The position numbers and the translations under genes are program-made. A DNA stretch of 23,171 nt, taken from positions 1 to 23,171 of the forward strand of contig QIHS01000024.1 in assembly GCA_003229095.1 (NCBI GenBank), in the 5' to 3' direction. The DNA is from Woeseia sp. (GTDB lineage: Bacteria; Pseudomonadota; Gammaproteobacteria; Steroidobacterales; Woeseiaceae). The notes beneath the pieces were generated by a model. The model had not been told where the DNA came from. It made no database searches and saw only the letters and a program-made list of their open reading frames with translations. Shown piece after piece: positions 7,162-15,942 of the stretch (position 1 is its first letter; each line of letters starts with the position of its first letter).

Positions 7162-9840
7162 ATGAGCAAAACATCTGATACCCAACCCATAGCGCTGGCG
7201 CCTTTGAGCCGTCGCAGACCACCGCCTGGCGAACGCAATCGCGGCGCTGCGGATGCGCTGCAGACAAAAATCGCGGTCAATGTTCAAGACCTGGACCCTG
7301 ATCGCTTCAAAGATCAGCTTCGCGAAAATATTGCAGAACTCACCGACGCGAGCGGTTGCGATGCCGCGTTCCTGGCGTTGTTCAGGGCTGACTTGTCAGA
7401 AATAGAGACAGTCATTGCCTCCAGCAACGTTTTTTCTGCCTGCAATGCCGACGCACTAACAGGCGAGTCACTGTCGCATTGGCCGTGGTTGTGCCAGCGC
7501 CTCGGCCATCTGAAAGTTATTGAGATCGTAGACACCGCGGGCGGGCCAAAATCGGCGAGAGAAGAGCTTGCACGATTTGCAGACCTCGGTATTGGTTCTG
7601 CGTTGATCATCGGTTTTTCTGTCGGCGAAGAAGTTGCGGGTTTTCTTGCTTTGGCGAACGAACGCCCGGTAGACAGAATAGATGCGAACCTGCATTTGCT
7701 GATGAAACTGGTCGGAGCGTCTTTGGCTTCGGGCCTTGATCGCATGCGCTCCGCCAAATTGCTGAGTGAACTGCAACAGAGAAACGAACTCGTCAGCCTG
7801 ACTGCCAATGACGGCATCTGGGATTTTGACGGTCGAACAAAACGGCTGCGCTTGTCGCGGCGCTGGAAGGATATGCTCGGCTTCGATGTCAACCAGGCAG
7901 ATGTATTGCCGGACTGGTACCGATTGGTGCATCCCGACGACATGGCGCGCGTGCAAAAGAAAATGCGCGAACACCTGGAGGGTAAATCAGAGTTCTTCGA
8001 AAGCGTGCACAGAATGAAACACCAGAACGGTGACTGGCGATGGATGACCAGTCGCGCCAAAGCATTGCAGGACGATGGCGGTCGCCTGATTCGCCTGCTG
8101 GGTGTCGAGGTTGATATTACAGAACGCAAACTTTATGAAGAGGCGCTTTTCCGCGAGAAAGAAAGTGCCCAGATTACATTGCGTTCAATCGGTGACGGCG
8201 TCATCACAACTGATGCAGAATGCAATGTCGAATACATCAATCCGATCGCTGAAGACCTGACCGGCTGGAAAGTGGATGATGCCAATGGTCGCCCTATCGA
8301 CGAAATTTTTCGCGGCTTTCATGAAGAAACCTGTGAGCCATTGGAAAACCCGCTTGGCGTGTCCATTCGGCGTAGCCGCGCAATCAAATCGGTCAGGCCA
8401 ACTCTCCTGATTCGGCGCGATGGCAATGAGCTCTACATAGAAAGCACTGCATCGCCGATTCGCGATGGAAAAGGCGAAGTGACCGGCGGCGTTCTCGTTT
8501 TTCATGACGTCAGTGAATCGCGCGAGTTGAACCGCCGCCTGAGTTATCATGCGAGCCACGATATTCTGACGGGTCTGGTCAATCGTGCCGAATTCGAGAG
8601 TCGACTTGAGCGTGCACTAAAAAGTGCCAAAGCTCGCGAAACTTCTTACGCACTTTGTTATCTCGACCTCGATCAGTTCAAAATCGTCAACGACTCCTGC
8701 GGTCATCAGGCTGGTGATGCATTGCTGGGCCAACTCGGTGCACTGCTAAAATCCAAGATTCGGTGGCGCGATACGCTGGCTCGACTGGGCGGTGACGAAT
8801 TTGGCGTCCTGCTCGAAAGTTGCAATCTCGAGCAGGCAACGGAGACGGCTGAAACATTGCGTGTTGCTGTCGGCGATTTCAAATTCATGTGGGACGATCG
8901 CAGTTTTCGACTTGGAGTCAGCATCGGCGTCGTGCCCGTAACAGCTGGCAACGAGGATGTCGCAGGGTTGTTGAGTGCAGCAGACAGCGCCTGTGCTGCC
9001 GCCAAAGAGGCGGGCCGAAACCGCATTCACAGCTTTGAAGAAAACGATATCGATTTGCAACGGCGACGTCGTGAGCAGCAGTGGGCAGCGCGCATCAACA
9101 ATGCACTTGAAGAAAATCGCTTCGAACTTTACCGGCAGACCATTCTGCCATTGCAAACACCCGAAGACGGTGTGCACTACGAAATTTTGTTGAGAATGCG
9201 CGACGAAACCGGTGGAATCATTGCGCCGGGTCTGTTCATCGAGGCTGCGGAGCGCTTTAGTCTGACACCTCGCATCGACCGCTGGGTTGTCACCAACACT
9301 TTTCGCTGGCTGGTCTCTGAGGCAGATGAACGGGAACGATTGGCAATGTGCTCGATAAACCTGTCCGGACAAAGCATCGGTGATGACAAGTTTCTGCCGT
9401 TCGTCATTGAGCAGTTTCAAATGAGCGGTCTTGACGCCACCAAAATCTGTTTCGAGATCACTGAAACTGCAGCCATTGCAAGTTATTCCCAGGCAAACCG
9501 GTTTATCAATGCGCTCAAAGAACTCGGCTGCATGTTCGCGCTCGACGACTTCGGCACGGGCTTGTCGTCATTTGGCTATCTGAAACACTTCCCTGTCGAC
9601 TTTCTCAAAATCGACGGCAGTTTCGTCAAAGAGATTCTGCATGATCCGATTGACCGGGAAATGGTGCGGTCTATCAATGAAATCGGACACCTCACCGGCA
9701 AACTGACGATCGCCGAGTTTGCGGAAAATGACGAAATTATTGCCATGTTGAAAGGCATGGGGGTTGACTACGCGCAGGGCTATGGTGTGTCCCAACCCAA
9801 GCCGGTGACGGCCACTATTGCGTCGGAACAGCAGCAATAA
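7162..9840 (+). CDS. GAF-PAS-PAS-GGDEF-EAL cyclic-di-GMP signalling protein
   Basis: An 892-residue protein without a signal peptide or membrane segment, so probably cytoplasmic. Domains in order: GAF-like (about 50-195), PAS (about 210-325, GIWDFDG and WRWMTSRAKAL), a second PAS (about 335-460), GGDEF (about 465-625) and EAL (about 645-890). The cyclase signature GGDEF is intact at 543-547, with the inhibitory I-site RWRD at 534-537. In the phosphodiesterase domain the signature reads EIL (674-676) instead of EAL. Other conserved residues are present: the asparagine in NLSG, FEITE, LDDFGTG, FLKIDG and the glutamine in AQGY. Both activities are thus possible, and which dominates cannot be told. 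The ATG at 7162 is preferred; open sequence back to 7039 has no recognisable domain and covers a likely promoter region. It converges on nadC with 10 bases between stops. Confidence 0.93.
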   Translation: MSKTSDTQPIALAPLSRRRPPPGERNRGAADALQTKIAVNVQDLDPDRFKDQLRENIAELTDASGCDAAFLALFRADLSEIETVIASSNVFSACNADALTGESLSHWPWLCQRLGHLKVIEIVDTAGGPKSAREELARFADLGIGSALIIGFSVGEEVAGFLALANERPVDRIDANLHLLMKLVGASLASGLDRMRSAKLLSELQQRNELVSLTANDGIWDFDGRTKRLRLSRRWKDMLGFDVNQADVLPDWYRLVHPDDMARVQKKMREHLEGKSEFFESVHRMKHQNGDWRWMTSRAKALQDDGGRLIRLLGVEVDITERKLYEEALFREKESAQITLRSIGDGVITTDAECNVEYINPIAEDLTGWKVDDANGRPIDEIFRGFHEETCEPLENPLGVSIRRSRAIKSVRPTLLIRRDGNELYIESTASPIRDGKGEVTGGVLVFHDVSESRELNRRLSYHASHDILTGLVNRAEFESRLERALKSAKARETSYALCYLDLDQFKIVNDSCGHQAGDALLGQLGALLKSKIRWRDTLARLGGDEFGVLLESCNLEQATETAETLRVAVGDFKFMWDDRSFRLGVSIGVVPVTAGNEDVAGLLSAADSACAAAKEAGRNRIHSFEENDIDLQRRRREQQWAARINNALEENRFELYRQTILPLQTPEDGVHYEILLRMRDETGGIIAPGLFIEAAERFSLTPRIDRWVVTNTFRWLVSEADERERLAMCSINLSGQSIGDDKFLPFVIEQFQMSGLDATKICFEITETAAIASYSQANRFINALKELGCMFALDDFGTGLSSFGYLKHFPVDFLKIDGSFVKEILHDPIDREMVRSINEIGHLTGKLTIAEFAENDEIIAMLKGMGVDYAQGYGVSQPKPVTATIASEQQQ

Positions 9841-9850
9841 ATAAAGTCGG

Positions 9851-10723
9851 TCACTCCGGTTTTCGTCCCTCGTATAGAAAACGCATCGACAGATCGATTG
9901 CCTTTATGTCCTTGGTGAGTGCGCCAACTGAAATGAAGTCGACGCCGGTTTCGGCAATTTTTCTTACCGTGTTGAGTGTTACACCGCCGGATGCTTCAAG
10001 GATCGCCGGCGGATCGCCTTCTGCTTGATTGATTTCAACGGCGTATTGCAGATCCGCACTGGCAAAATTGTCGAGCAACATTCGCTCAGCACCGGCTGCC
10101 AGCGCTTCGCGTAACTCCTCAACGGATTCAACTTCGATTTCGACCGGCAAGCCCCCACTGATATTCTTTGCCGTGTTCACTGTGGCTGCGATTCCGCCGC
10201 CACTGATGATGTGATTTTCCTTGATTAGGAATGCATCGAACAATCCGATGCGGTGATTGTTGCCGCCGCCGCATCGAACGGCGTATTTTTGTGCGAAGCG
10301 TAGTCCGGGCACGGTCTTTCTCGTGTCCAGAATACGTGCTTTCGTATGCTCAGTTTCCTGCACGTATTGTGCAGTGATAGTTGCCGTTGACGAAAGCAAC
10401 TGGAGGAAATTCAGGGCTGTTCGCTCACCACTAAGAATGGCACGGGCGGGGCCAGAGACAATGCAAATCTCTGCGTCTGCCGGGACACTGTCACCGTCGT
10501 TGCACATCCACTCAACAGACACTTTGGCATCCAGTTGCCGGAATACTTCGTTGACCCACGGCTGACCCGCCATGGTCATCGCTTCTTTTGCAATAACAAT
10601 CGCGCTGGTTTCGGCTGCGTAGGGCACCAGTTTTGCTGTCAGGTCTCCATCGCCGAGATCTTCTGTGAGACCGGCGGACACATTCCTTTCGACGGCGGCA
10701 GCCAATTGTTCAGAGTTTGTCAT
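9851..10723 (-). CDS. nadC: Nicotinate-nucleotide pyrophosphorylase (quinolinate phosphoribosyltransferase)
   Basis: NadC converts quinolinate and PRPP to nicotinate mononucleotide, CO2 and pyrophosphate in de novo NAD synthesis. The 290-residue length is normal. Visible family features: EDLGDGDLTAKLV near the N-terminus, SGERTALNFLQLLSSTAT, then DTRKTVPGLRFAQKYAVRCG and NNHRIGLFDAFLIKENHI, which carry the arginine, lysine and histidine residues that bind the phosphates and quinolinate. IEVEVESVEEL, MLLDNF and EASGGVTL complete the TIM-barrel core, ending in ISVGALTKDIKAIDLSMRF. The ATG has only a weak ribosome-binding site. A terminator separates it from the upstream PuuD-like gene on the same strand, so it is probably transcribed largely on its own. 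Confidence 0.96.
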   Translation of the reverse strand: MTNSEQLAAAVERNVSAGLTEDLGDGDLTAKLVPYAAETSAIVIAKEAMTMAGQPWVNEVFRQLDAKVSVEWMCNDGDSVPADAEICIVSGPARAILSGERTALNFLQLLSSTATITAQYVQETEHTKARILDTRKTVPGLRFAQKYAVRCGGGNNHRIGLFDAFLIKENHIISGGGIAATVNTAKNISGGLPVEIEVESVEELREALAAGAERMLLDNFASADLQYAVEINQAEGDPPAILEASGGVTLNTVRKIAETGVDFISVGALTKDIKAIDLSMRFLYEGRKPE

Positions 10724-10751
10724 CGTTATTGCCCAGGCCAGGAGACAAAGA

Positions 10752-10772
10752 AGCCCGGCACCGGGCCGGGCT
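10752..10772 (-). terminator. Rho-independent terminator after the PuuD-like gene
   Basis: An eight-base perfect stem (AGCCCGGC/GCCGGGCT) with a five-base loop. On the minus strand it is followed by the T-rich TCTTTG. It lies 25 bases beyond the stop of the PuuD-like gene and before nadC, and would limit read-through into nadC. Confidence 0.65.
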
Positions 10773-10796
10773 CCGTTTTAGCTGCTATGGAGTCTC

Positions 10797-11417
10797 TTAC
10801 ATGAAGAAGCCGTGCCCGGCTCCAACCATGCTCATCAGTAGTGGAATCGACATCAGTGTGTTGAGTCGGGATGCGATAAATGCGGTGTTTTTCGCGCTGG
10901 CAATTTCGTCTGCGCTTGCCTCAACCATGCCGAGGACCTTTTTCTGGTTTGGCCAGATCAATACCCACACGTTGAACAGCATGATGGTGCCAAGCCACGC
11001 ACCTATGCCGATCGTCATGGCGTAGGCATTCACGTTGTCTCCTCCCAGGCCCAGCATGAACGCGTTAGCAAATTCGCCGCGATGCAGCAGAAATGCCGCG
11101 CCTGTTAGCCACGTGGCCAGGGCACTCCAGCGAAACCAGAACAATGCTCGTGGCGCAACATATTTCGTTATGCCTGCGCCGCCAGGTCCGCCGTCATCGG
11201 TGGCAGCATCGGCGAGCGCGGGTGCCTGGACAAAATTGAAGTAGTAGAGCAGTCCAATCCAGATAATGCCAGAGAATACATGCAGCCAGATAATGATGGC
11301 ATTTCCCTTCGCTGAGCCAATTGCAGTAATTGGGCCATCGCCGGTGGCCAGCAGGATGAGCAGTGCGAGTACGAATCCGGCAATGATTGTGCCTGGAACA
11401 CTTTTCAAAGGGTTCAT
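10797..11417 (-). CDS. Membrane protein of the PuuD/urate-oxidase N-terminal family
   Basis: A 206-residue integral inner-membrane protein with about five hydrophobic segments (near residues 12-31, 43-65, 100-121, 137-160 and 185-204). The sequences WLHVFSGIIWIGLLYYFNFV, FWFRWSALATWLTGA, GAWLGTIMLFNVWVLIWPNQ and SRLNTLMSIPLLMSM match the membrane domain of bacterial urate hydroxylase PuuD. Histidine 46 and the C-terminal GHG are potential haem or metal ligands. PuuD proper has a longer membrane part and a C-terminal cytochrome c domain; no CxxCH is present here, so urate oxidation cannot be assumed. Stand-alone versions are widespread in gammaproteobacteria with unknown role. The start at 11417 follows GGGAG; an upstream extension to 11492 lies in the promoter region. 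The gene has its own promoter and terminator, and no purine-degradation gene is nearby. Confidence 0.75.
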   Translation of the reverse strand: MNPLKSVPGTIIAGFVLALLILLATGDGPITAIGSAKGNAIIIWLHVFSGIIWIGLLYYFNFVQAPALADAATDDGGPGGAGITKYVAPRALFWFRWSALATWLTGAAFLLHRGEFANAFMLGLGGDNVNAYAMTIGIGAWLGTIMLFNVWVLIWPNQKKVLGMVEASADEIASAKNTAFIASRLNTLMSIPLLMSMVGAGHGFFM

Positions 11418-11506
11418 TCTTTTTCTCCCGGAGAATTCTTGATTAATTATTGCCCGGGTGCGTAGCCGGGAGATTGCCTGAGGCTCTTGCAACAGGCGAT
11501 TTTCGC

Positions 11507-11536
11507 ATTATAGAGAGAGGCTTAGGGGAGTGCCAG
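11507..11536 (-). promoter_or_regulatory. Sigma-70 promoter of the PuuD-like gene
   Basis: On the minus strand a perfect -10 hexamer TATAAT (11512 to 11507) is preceded at 18 bases by CTGGCA (11536 to 11531), which matches TTGACA at four of six positions. It would give a leader of roughly 80 bases before the ATG at 11417. Confidence 0.6.
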
Positions 11537-11614
11537 CCCGGGCTAGGTTCTGTGCGAACAGTTCAGTACAATAACCAGCTTGGATATCCCCGATGAAGAG
11601 ATCGATATAGCTCG

Positions 11615-11953
11615 ATGAAAATATTCGCCATAGTCCTGATTCTGGTCACTCTGCAGGGTTGCACCTCCATGCTGCTCGGCAATACGTCGAGTCGTGAGAC
11701 GGGGCCTGCGACCGGACAGTCTTCCTCACAGAGTGCGGTAGACAGTACGATTACGGCATCGCTACGGCAGCAGTACGATGCAGATTCGGGCATTAGCAAC
11801 TTTATGGTTGGAATTCGATCTGTTGCCGGGCGTGTCGTGTTGACCGGCACGGTGGGTAGTTACGATATTCGCGATCGGGTTGTTGACGTTGCCCAAAACA
11901 CACATGGTGTTGTGAGCGTTGACAGTCGGATTGTGGTCAATACCAATCTTTGA
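11615..11953 (+). CDS. BON-domain lipoprotein
   Basis: A 112-residue lipoprotein. The signal peptide MKIFAIVLILVTLQGC ends in a lipobox with cysteine 16; the following residues are T and S rather than D, so outer-membrane sorting is likely. After a Ser/Thr-rich linker, residues about 42-110 form one BON domain: VDSTITASLRQQYDAD, GIRSVAGRVVLTGTVGSY, RVVDVAQNTHGVVSVDSRIV. BON domains bind phospholipid membranes and are found in the envelope-stress proteins OsmY and DolP (YraP); those carry two BON domains, this one only one. It may support envelope integrity, but this is inference. The ribosome-binding site is weak. grxD begins 68 bases downstream on the same strand and could share a transcript. 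Confidence 0.85.
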   Translation: MKIFAIVLILVTLQGCTSMLLGNTSSRETGPATGQSSSQSAVDSTITASLRQQYDADSGISNFMVGIRSVAGRVVLTGTVGSYDIRDRVVDVAQNTHGVVSVDSRIVVNTNL

Positions 11954-12021
11954 TCGATATTGAATAGCGGTGCGCCTGCAATAACGACGGGCAAGCCAAC
12001 AATTGAAAAGGTGAATCAGAA

Positions 12022-12351
12022 GTGGACGTGAACGAAAAAATCAAAGACCAGCTCGAGAAAAACGCAGTGCTGCTGTACATGAAAGGAACACCCGATTTTC
12101 CCCAGTGCGGTTTTTCCGGCCAGACGGTTGCTGCACTCAAAGCGGTTGGCAGGCCCTTCGCCTACGTCAATATTTTTGAAGACGAGGAGATTAGGCAAGG
12201 ATTGAAGGCCTTCTCAAACTGGCCTACGTTTCCGCAGCTCTATGTCGATGGAGAGCTAATTGGCGGTGCTGATATCGTCGTTGAAATGTATCACTCCGGT
12301 GAGTTGAAAAACCTTCTTATCGAGGAAAACGACACGCCCTCCAGCCACTAG
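12022..12351 (+). CDS. grxD: Monothiol glutaredoxin, Grx4 family
   Basis: A 109-residue CGFS-type glutaredoxin, which carries and delivers [2Fe-2S] clusters and takes part in iron homeostasis in the cytoplasm. The signature is FPQCGFSGQ with the active cysteine at residue 29. The glutathione-binding elements LYMKGTP, WPTFPQLYV and GGADIVVEM are all present, and the length equals that of E. coli GrxD. The start is GTG, chosen for alignment with the family N-terminus (IKDQLEKNAVLLYMKG); AAGG lies some ten bases upstream, and a second GTG two codons later is possible. In several gammaproteobacteria grxD and rnt are close neighbours; here they are separated by the lipoprotein/GGDEF-EAL pair. Confidence 0.96.
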   Translation: MDVNEKIKDQLEKNAVLLYMKGTPDFPQCGFSGQTVAALKAVGRPFAYVNIFEDEEIRQGLKAFSNWPTFPQLYVDGELIGGADIVVEMYHSGELKNLLIEENDTPSSH

Positions 12352-12619
12352 CCCGCACATTTCGTTTGGGCGTTCAAAGACTGAGCGAGAGCGCGGCGAA
12401 ATGGTGGAATATGCCTTCCAGCTGCAACTGGTGTTTCGGGCCCAGTCAGCGCTGAATGGTTTCCGTATTATGTGAACTGCGCTCGCAACTGAGACTCACA
12501 TCACTGCATCAAAAACCCCAATAGCTATAGTCAATCCGTCAAGGAAGATAGCGCTGTTGTAAGGGCTGTGCCTGTCTTTCAGCAGGTAAGTTCGATTTGC
12601 AGTAACGGAGTTCTTTCCA

Positions 12620-13660
12620 ATGGAGAAGGGTGGAATTGTGCGTACAGCGCTCGTGCGAGCGTCGGCGATTCTCATGCTATTCGCATTGGGTGGATGCTCG
12701 ATGTTTATTGCTCCACCACTCGACCCGGTGGTGATTGACTACCCTGACGAAACAGTGGAGTCGAAACCCGCTCCGACCGTTGCAATCCCACTCCCGGCCA
12801 AGCCCCCAGAAATACCGCGAAATGAACTGCGTGTAGCGATTGTCATCACTGACCAGACGCTCGCTTTTGCCGATGTCGCAGCGGCACTGCAACAAAAAAT
12901 TGATGATCTCGGGATCTATGACCTCAGTGATCGCAGCATGACGCCCAAAGCGACATTTAGGGCCATCGCGGATTCGGGCGCAAATGCGGTTGTCGCAATT
13001 GGTCTTCCTGCCGCTCGTGCCGCCAAAACGCATTCGTCCGTGCCGGTCGTTGTTTCACAGGTATTCAATGTCCATCAGGACGACCTTTTGACGGATGACA
13101 TCAAGGCAGTCAGCATGCTGCCGCCCATCGAGCTACAGATTGAAGCCTGGCAAGAAATTGATCCTGAACTGCGTAACGTGGCTGCGATTCTCGGCCCGGG
13201 ACATGGTGCGCTCATCGCCCAAACCGAACAGGCCATGAAGAACAAAGGGATCAAGTTTCATTACGCCACCGCAGGCTCGGATCGCGAGACTTTGTATATT
13301 TTCAACCGACTCGCAAGAGACATCGACGGCTATCTGCTGTTTCCTGACAATAGAATTCTTAGCCGAAGTGTTCTTGCTGAGATGATGGAATACGCGTCCA
13401 GGCACAGGATCCAGGTGGCTGTATTTAACCAACCATTGCTGGATGCCGGCGCCACTTTCAGCTCGGAAAGTGTATCGTCCGACATCGCAGCGACAATTTT
13501 GAATGTGCTCGAGGACATGATCAACGGTGACCGAGAGGCTGTACGGGCAGTAACCGGTTTGTCGAAAATCGATGTGCAGACCAATCCAGCCGTGCTTCGA
13601 CGCTATGGCCTTGCTCCTGGTGTCCCGTCGCAAAGTGTTCCCGTGGCCGAAAATCAATGA
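12620..13660 (+). CDS. Lipoprotein of the ABC substrate-binding (TrpX-like) fold
   Basis: A 346-residue lipoprotein. The signal peptide ends ALGGC with the lipidated cysteine at residue 26, followed by a proline-rich spacer to about residue 68. The rest looks like a type 1 periplasmic-binding protein of the ABC_sub_bind (PF04392/TrpX) kind: LRVAIVITDQTLAFADVAAA, GANAVVAIGLPAARAA, VAAILGPGHGALI, DGYLLFPDN, then VLAEMMEYASRHRIQVAVFN and LLDAGATFS. No permease or ATPase gene is beside it. Instead its TGA overlaps the ATG of a membrane GGDEF-EAL gene (ATGA), so the two are made together. I infer that it senses a ligand for that protein rather than feeding a transporter; the ligand is unknown. The start is supported by ACGGAG eight bases upstream. 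Confidence 0.8.
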   Translation: MEKGGIVRTALVRASAILMLFALGGCSMFIAPPLDPVVIDYPDETVESKPAPTVAIPLPAKPPEIPRNELRVAIVITDQTLAFADVAAALQQKIDDLGIYDLSDRSMTPKATFRAIADSGANAVVAIGLPAARAAKTHSSVPVVVSQVFNVHQDDLLTDDIKAVSMLPPIELQIEAWQEIDPELRNVAAILGPGHGALIAQTEQAMKNKGIKFHYATAGSDRETLYIFNRLARDIDGYLLFPDNRILSRSVLAEMMEYASRHRIQVAVFNQPLLDAGATFSSESVSSDIAATILNVLEDMINGDREAVRAVTGLSKIDVQTNPAVLRRYGLAPGVPSQSVPVAENQ

Positions 13661-15861
13661 GCAGGTGGCTTGACCCCTTGATTGACGTGTGGTCGAGCGC
13701 ATTGAAGATTGTCCGGCCCGCTAAGCACGCGAGCAAGCGTCTTCTCGTCGACGAAATTCTATCGCTGCAAATTGTTATTACGGCGACCATAGGCGCCCTG
13801 GCGATTCTGGGTTTGTATTGGGGTGGGCAATGGGTTCTGCAGGACAACTATAGTCGATGGGCAATGCAATGGACAGAAGAGCTAAATGAGCTTGGCTCTC
13901 CACTCTATATGTTCAACGACACAGATGCCGCCTTCCGCCTCGAAAGTTTTATCGACAAGTATCCGGAAATCAGCCGAGTTTCTTATTTCGAAAGTGACGG
14001 CTCCGTAATGCATGCAATCTATAACGGGGCAGGCGACGGCGGCGAGCAAGCGCCGATTGACGCAGACAAAATTGATGAGTTGTCCGCGCTGGTCAGATCA
14101 GATGTGCCGTACCTCGTGGAAACCAGTTATCTGAACGCCCGCGTATTTCGCATTCTTGCTCCAGTATGGACAGAGTCTATAGCCGGCGATGGGCTGTTCA
14201 ATTTTGATTTTGTGCAGGAGCCCGGTAGTAGCCAGATTAAATTAGTCGGGTTTGTTGGCCTGGAACTCGATTTTTCACTATTTCACAATCAACTGCTTTC
14301 GAATATCAAAATCGCAATAGTCGTTTTGCTGGCCATGCTGCTCCTCTCTGGATTCATAGGACGCCGACAACTTGCCCGAGCGCTAACAGCGATATCCGAT
14401 CTCCACGATCCTATTACGGAGCTTGCAAAGGGCAATATGAATGTCGAATTCAAACCGTCAGCTCACCGTGAGATATCAGAAATTGTAGAGGCACTGGAAG
14501 CGACGGTATCGGCTTTGTGTGAACGAGATGCCCGTTTGCTGCATCTTGCCAATCACGATAGCCTGACGGGACTTTTTAACCGTCGCCGCCTGGTTGAAGA
14601 GCTGAAAAAAGAAATCGATAACGTTATTACAAACGAATCTTCAGGCGCGTTGCTATTTATCGATCTTGATCAATTCAAATATGTGAATGATACCTGTGGG
14701 CATCCGGCCGGAGACCGGCTTATCAAGAAAGTCGCTGAACAGCTCGAAAGTACAGTTGGGCAGATGGGCATTGTGGCCCGTTTCGGCGGCGATGAATTCG
14801 CGGTGCTGTTGCACTCTGTCAGGAAACGTGAGGCTGAGAATATTGCCAACGAAATTTTGCTCGACATGCGGCAGCTTGCGCACATCGAGGGTGACAAGGT
14901 GTTGCATGTCCACTGCAGTATTGGCATTACGACAATTCAGTCAGACAAATTCGATCATGACGAGTTAATAGCGCATGCCGACATCGCCTGCCGTGAAGCC
15001 AAGGAAAGTGGCAGAAACAGGCATCAATTCTATAGTCTGTCAGAGCACGAGGCGAATAAAATAGTGGCAGACGTTGGCTGGGTTGGCAAGCTTCGCGACG
15101 CTATCGATAACGACAAATTCAGACTAATGTTTCAGCCTATCGTCGAGATTGCGACGGGCAGGATTACGCATCATGAGGTTTTACTCAGGCTGGTCGGCGA
15201 CAACGGCAAACTGGTTTCACCGGATGCATTTCTTCCTGCGGCGGTCCGTTTCGGCCTGATGGCGGAAATCGATACCTGGATTGTCGAACATGCAATTCAA
15301 ATTCTGGCTTCATTCCGTGAAGCCCAGCCAGACCTTCGCTTCTCACTGAATTTGTCCGCCAATGCATTTGAAGTGGATGACCTGACCGGGTTCGTCCGCT
15401 CAACGCTGGAAAAAAATAACGTGCCGGCCGGCGCCGTTATTTTCGAGATCACAGAGAGCCTGGCGGTTCGTCACCTGAATTATGTGGAACATCAAATCGG
15501 CACACTGCGAGAACTTGGCTGCGAACTGGCGCTGGATGATTTTGGCACCGGCTACAGTTCGTTCGGCTACTTGCAAAAGTTGTCGGTGGACTACATCAAA
15601 ATTGACGGCTGCTTTATTCGGGACCTTGCCAACAATCCGGTTGACCAGAAAATGGTACGTCTGATTGGAGAAATCGGGCAGGAAGCCGGCATGCGGACTG
15701 TCGCCGAGTATGTTCAGGACGCGCCGACCCTGGCGTTGCTCGCCGAATTGGGCATTGACAGTGCGCAGGGCTATTTTATCGGTCGCCCAACTGCCATTCC
15801 AACCACCAAGTCGATGCCAATTCCGATTAGTTTCAGGAAAACCGGTTCTACTCGACCCTGA
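13657..15861 (+). CDS. Membrane HAMP-GGDEF-EAL cyclic-di-GMP protein
   Basis: A 734-residue inner-membrane sensor. A first membrane helix (about 35-56) is followed by a periplasmic region of about 155 residues, a second helix (about 217-236), a HAMP linker (about 237-290, RRQLARALTAISDLHDPITE), GGDEF (about 300-455) and EAL (about 475-725). GGDEF is intact at 377-381, but the I-site position reads GQMG, so RxxD feedback inhibition is missing. The EAL signature is EVL (507-509), with NLSA, FEITES, LDDFGTGYSS, YIKIDG, AEYV and AQGY retained. Both cyclase and phosphodiesterase activities are possible. The ATG overlaps the stop of the binding-protein lipoprotein gene. The periplasmic domain, which I cannot assign to a family, is the obvious place for contact with it, as with the NspS/MbaA pair of Vibrio cholerae. 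Confidence 0.92.
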   Translation: MSRWLDPLIDVWSSALKIVRPAKHASKRLLVDEILSLQIVITATIGALAILGLYWGGQWVLQDNYSRWAMQWTEELNELGSPLYMFNDTDAAFRLESFIDKYPEISRVSYFESDGSVMHAIYNGAGDGGEQAPIDADKIDELSALVRSDVPYLVETSYLNARVFRILAPVWTESIAGDGLFNFDFVQEPGSSQIKLVGFVGLELDFSLFHNQLLSNIKIAIVVLLAMLLLSGFIGRRQLARALTAISDLHDPITELAKGNMNVEFKPSAHREISEIVEALEATVSALCERDARLLHLANHDSLTGLFNRRRLVEELKKEIDNVITNESSGALLFIDLDQFKYVNDTCGHPAGDRLIKKVAEQLESTVGQMGIVARFGGDEFAVLLHSVRKREAENIANEILLDMRQLAHIEGDKVLHVHCSIGITTIQSDKFDHDELIAHADIACREAKESGRNRHQFYSLSEHEANKIVADVGWVGKLRDAIDNDKFRLMFQPIVEIATGRITHHEVLLRLVGDNGKLVSPDAFLPAAVRFGLMAEIDTWIVEHAIQILASFREAQPDLRFSLNLSANAFEVDDLTGFVRSTLEKNNVPAGAVIFEITESLAVRHLNYVEHQIGTLRELGCELALDDFGTGYSSFGYLQKLSVDYIKIDGCFIRDLANNPVDQKMVRLIGEIGQEAGMRTVAEYVQDAPTLALLAELGIDSAQGYFIGRPTAIPTTKSMPIPISFRKTGSTRP

Positions 15862-15942
15862 CAAGAGACGCGTTCTTGGCCGACAGCCCGTGCCGATACC
15901 TGTTCAAGTGGGTTTTGACGCCACGTCTTGCCGCAGCAAACG

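Noticed and set aside
7314..8129. Open frame of about 270 codons antisense to the GAF-PAS-GGDEF-EAL gene
   Set aside because: Low-complexity Ser/Arg-rich translation with no family features; a shadow of the sense gene.
11535..11544. Perfect palindrome AGCCCGGGCT
   Set aside because: Only ten bases with no loop and no T-run; it overlaps the -35 region of the PuuD-like gene but is too short to call an operator on its own.
12352..12619. Small gene in the 268-base gap before the binding-protein lipoprotein
   Set aside because: Only very short open frames (for example 22 codons near 12400) without ribosome-binding sites or similarity; probably leader and promoter DNA.
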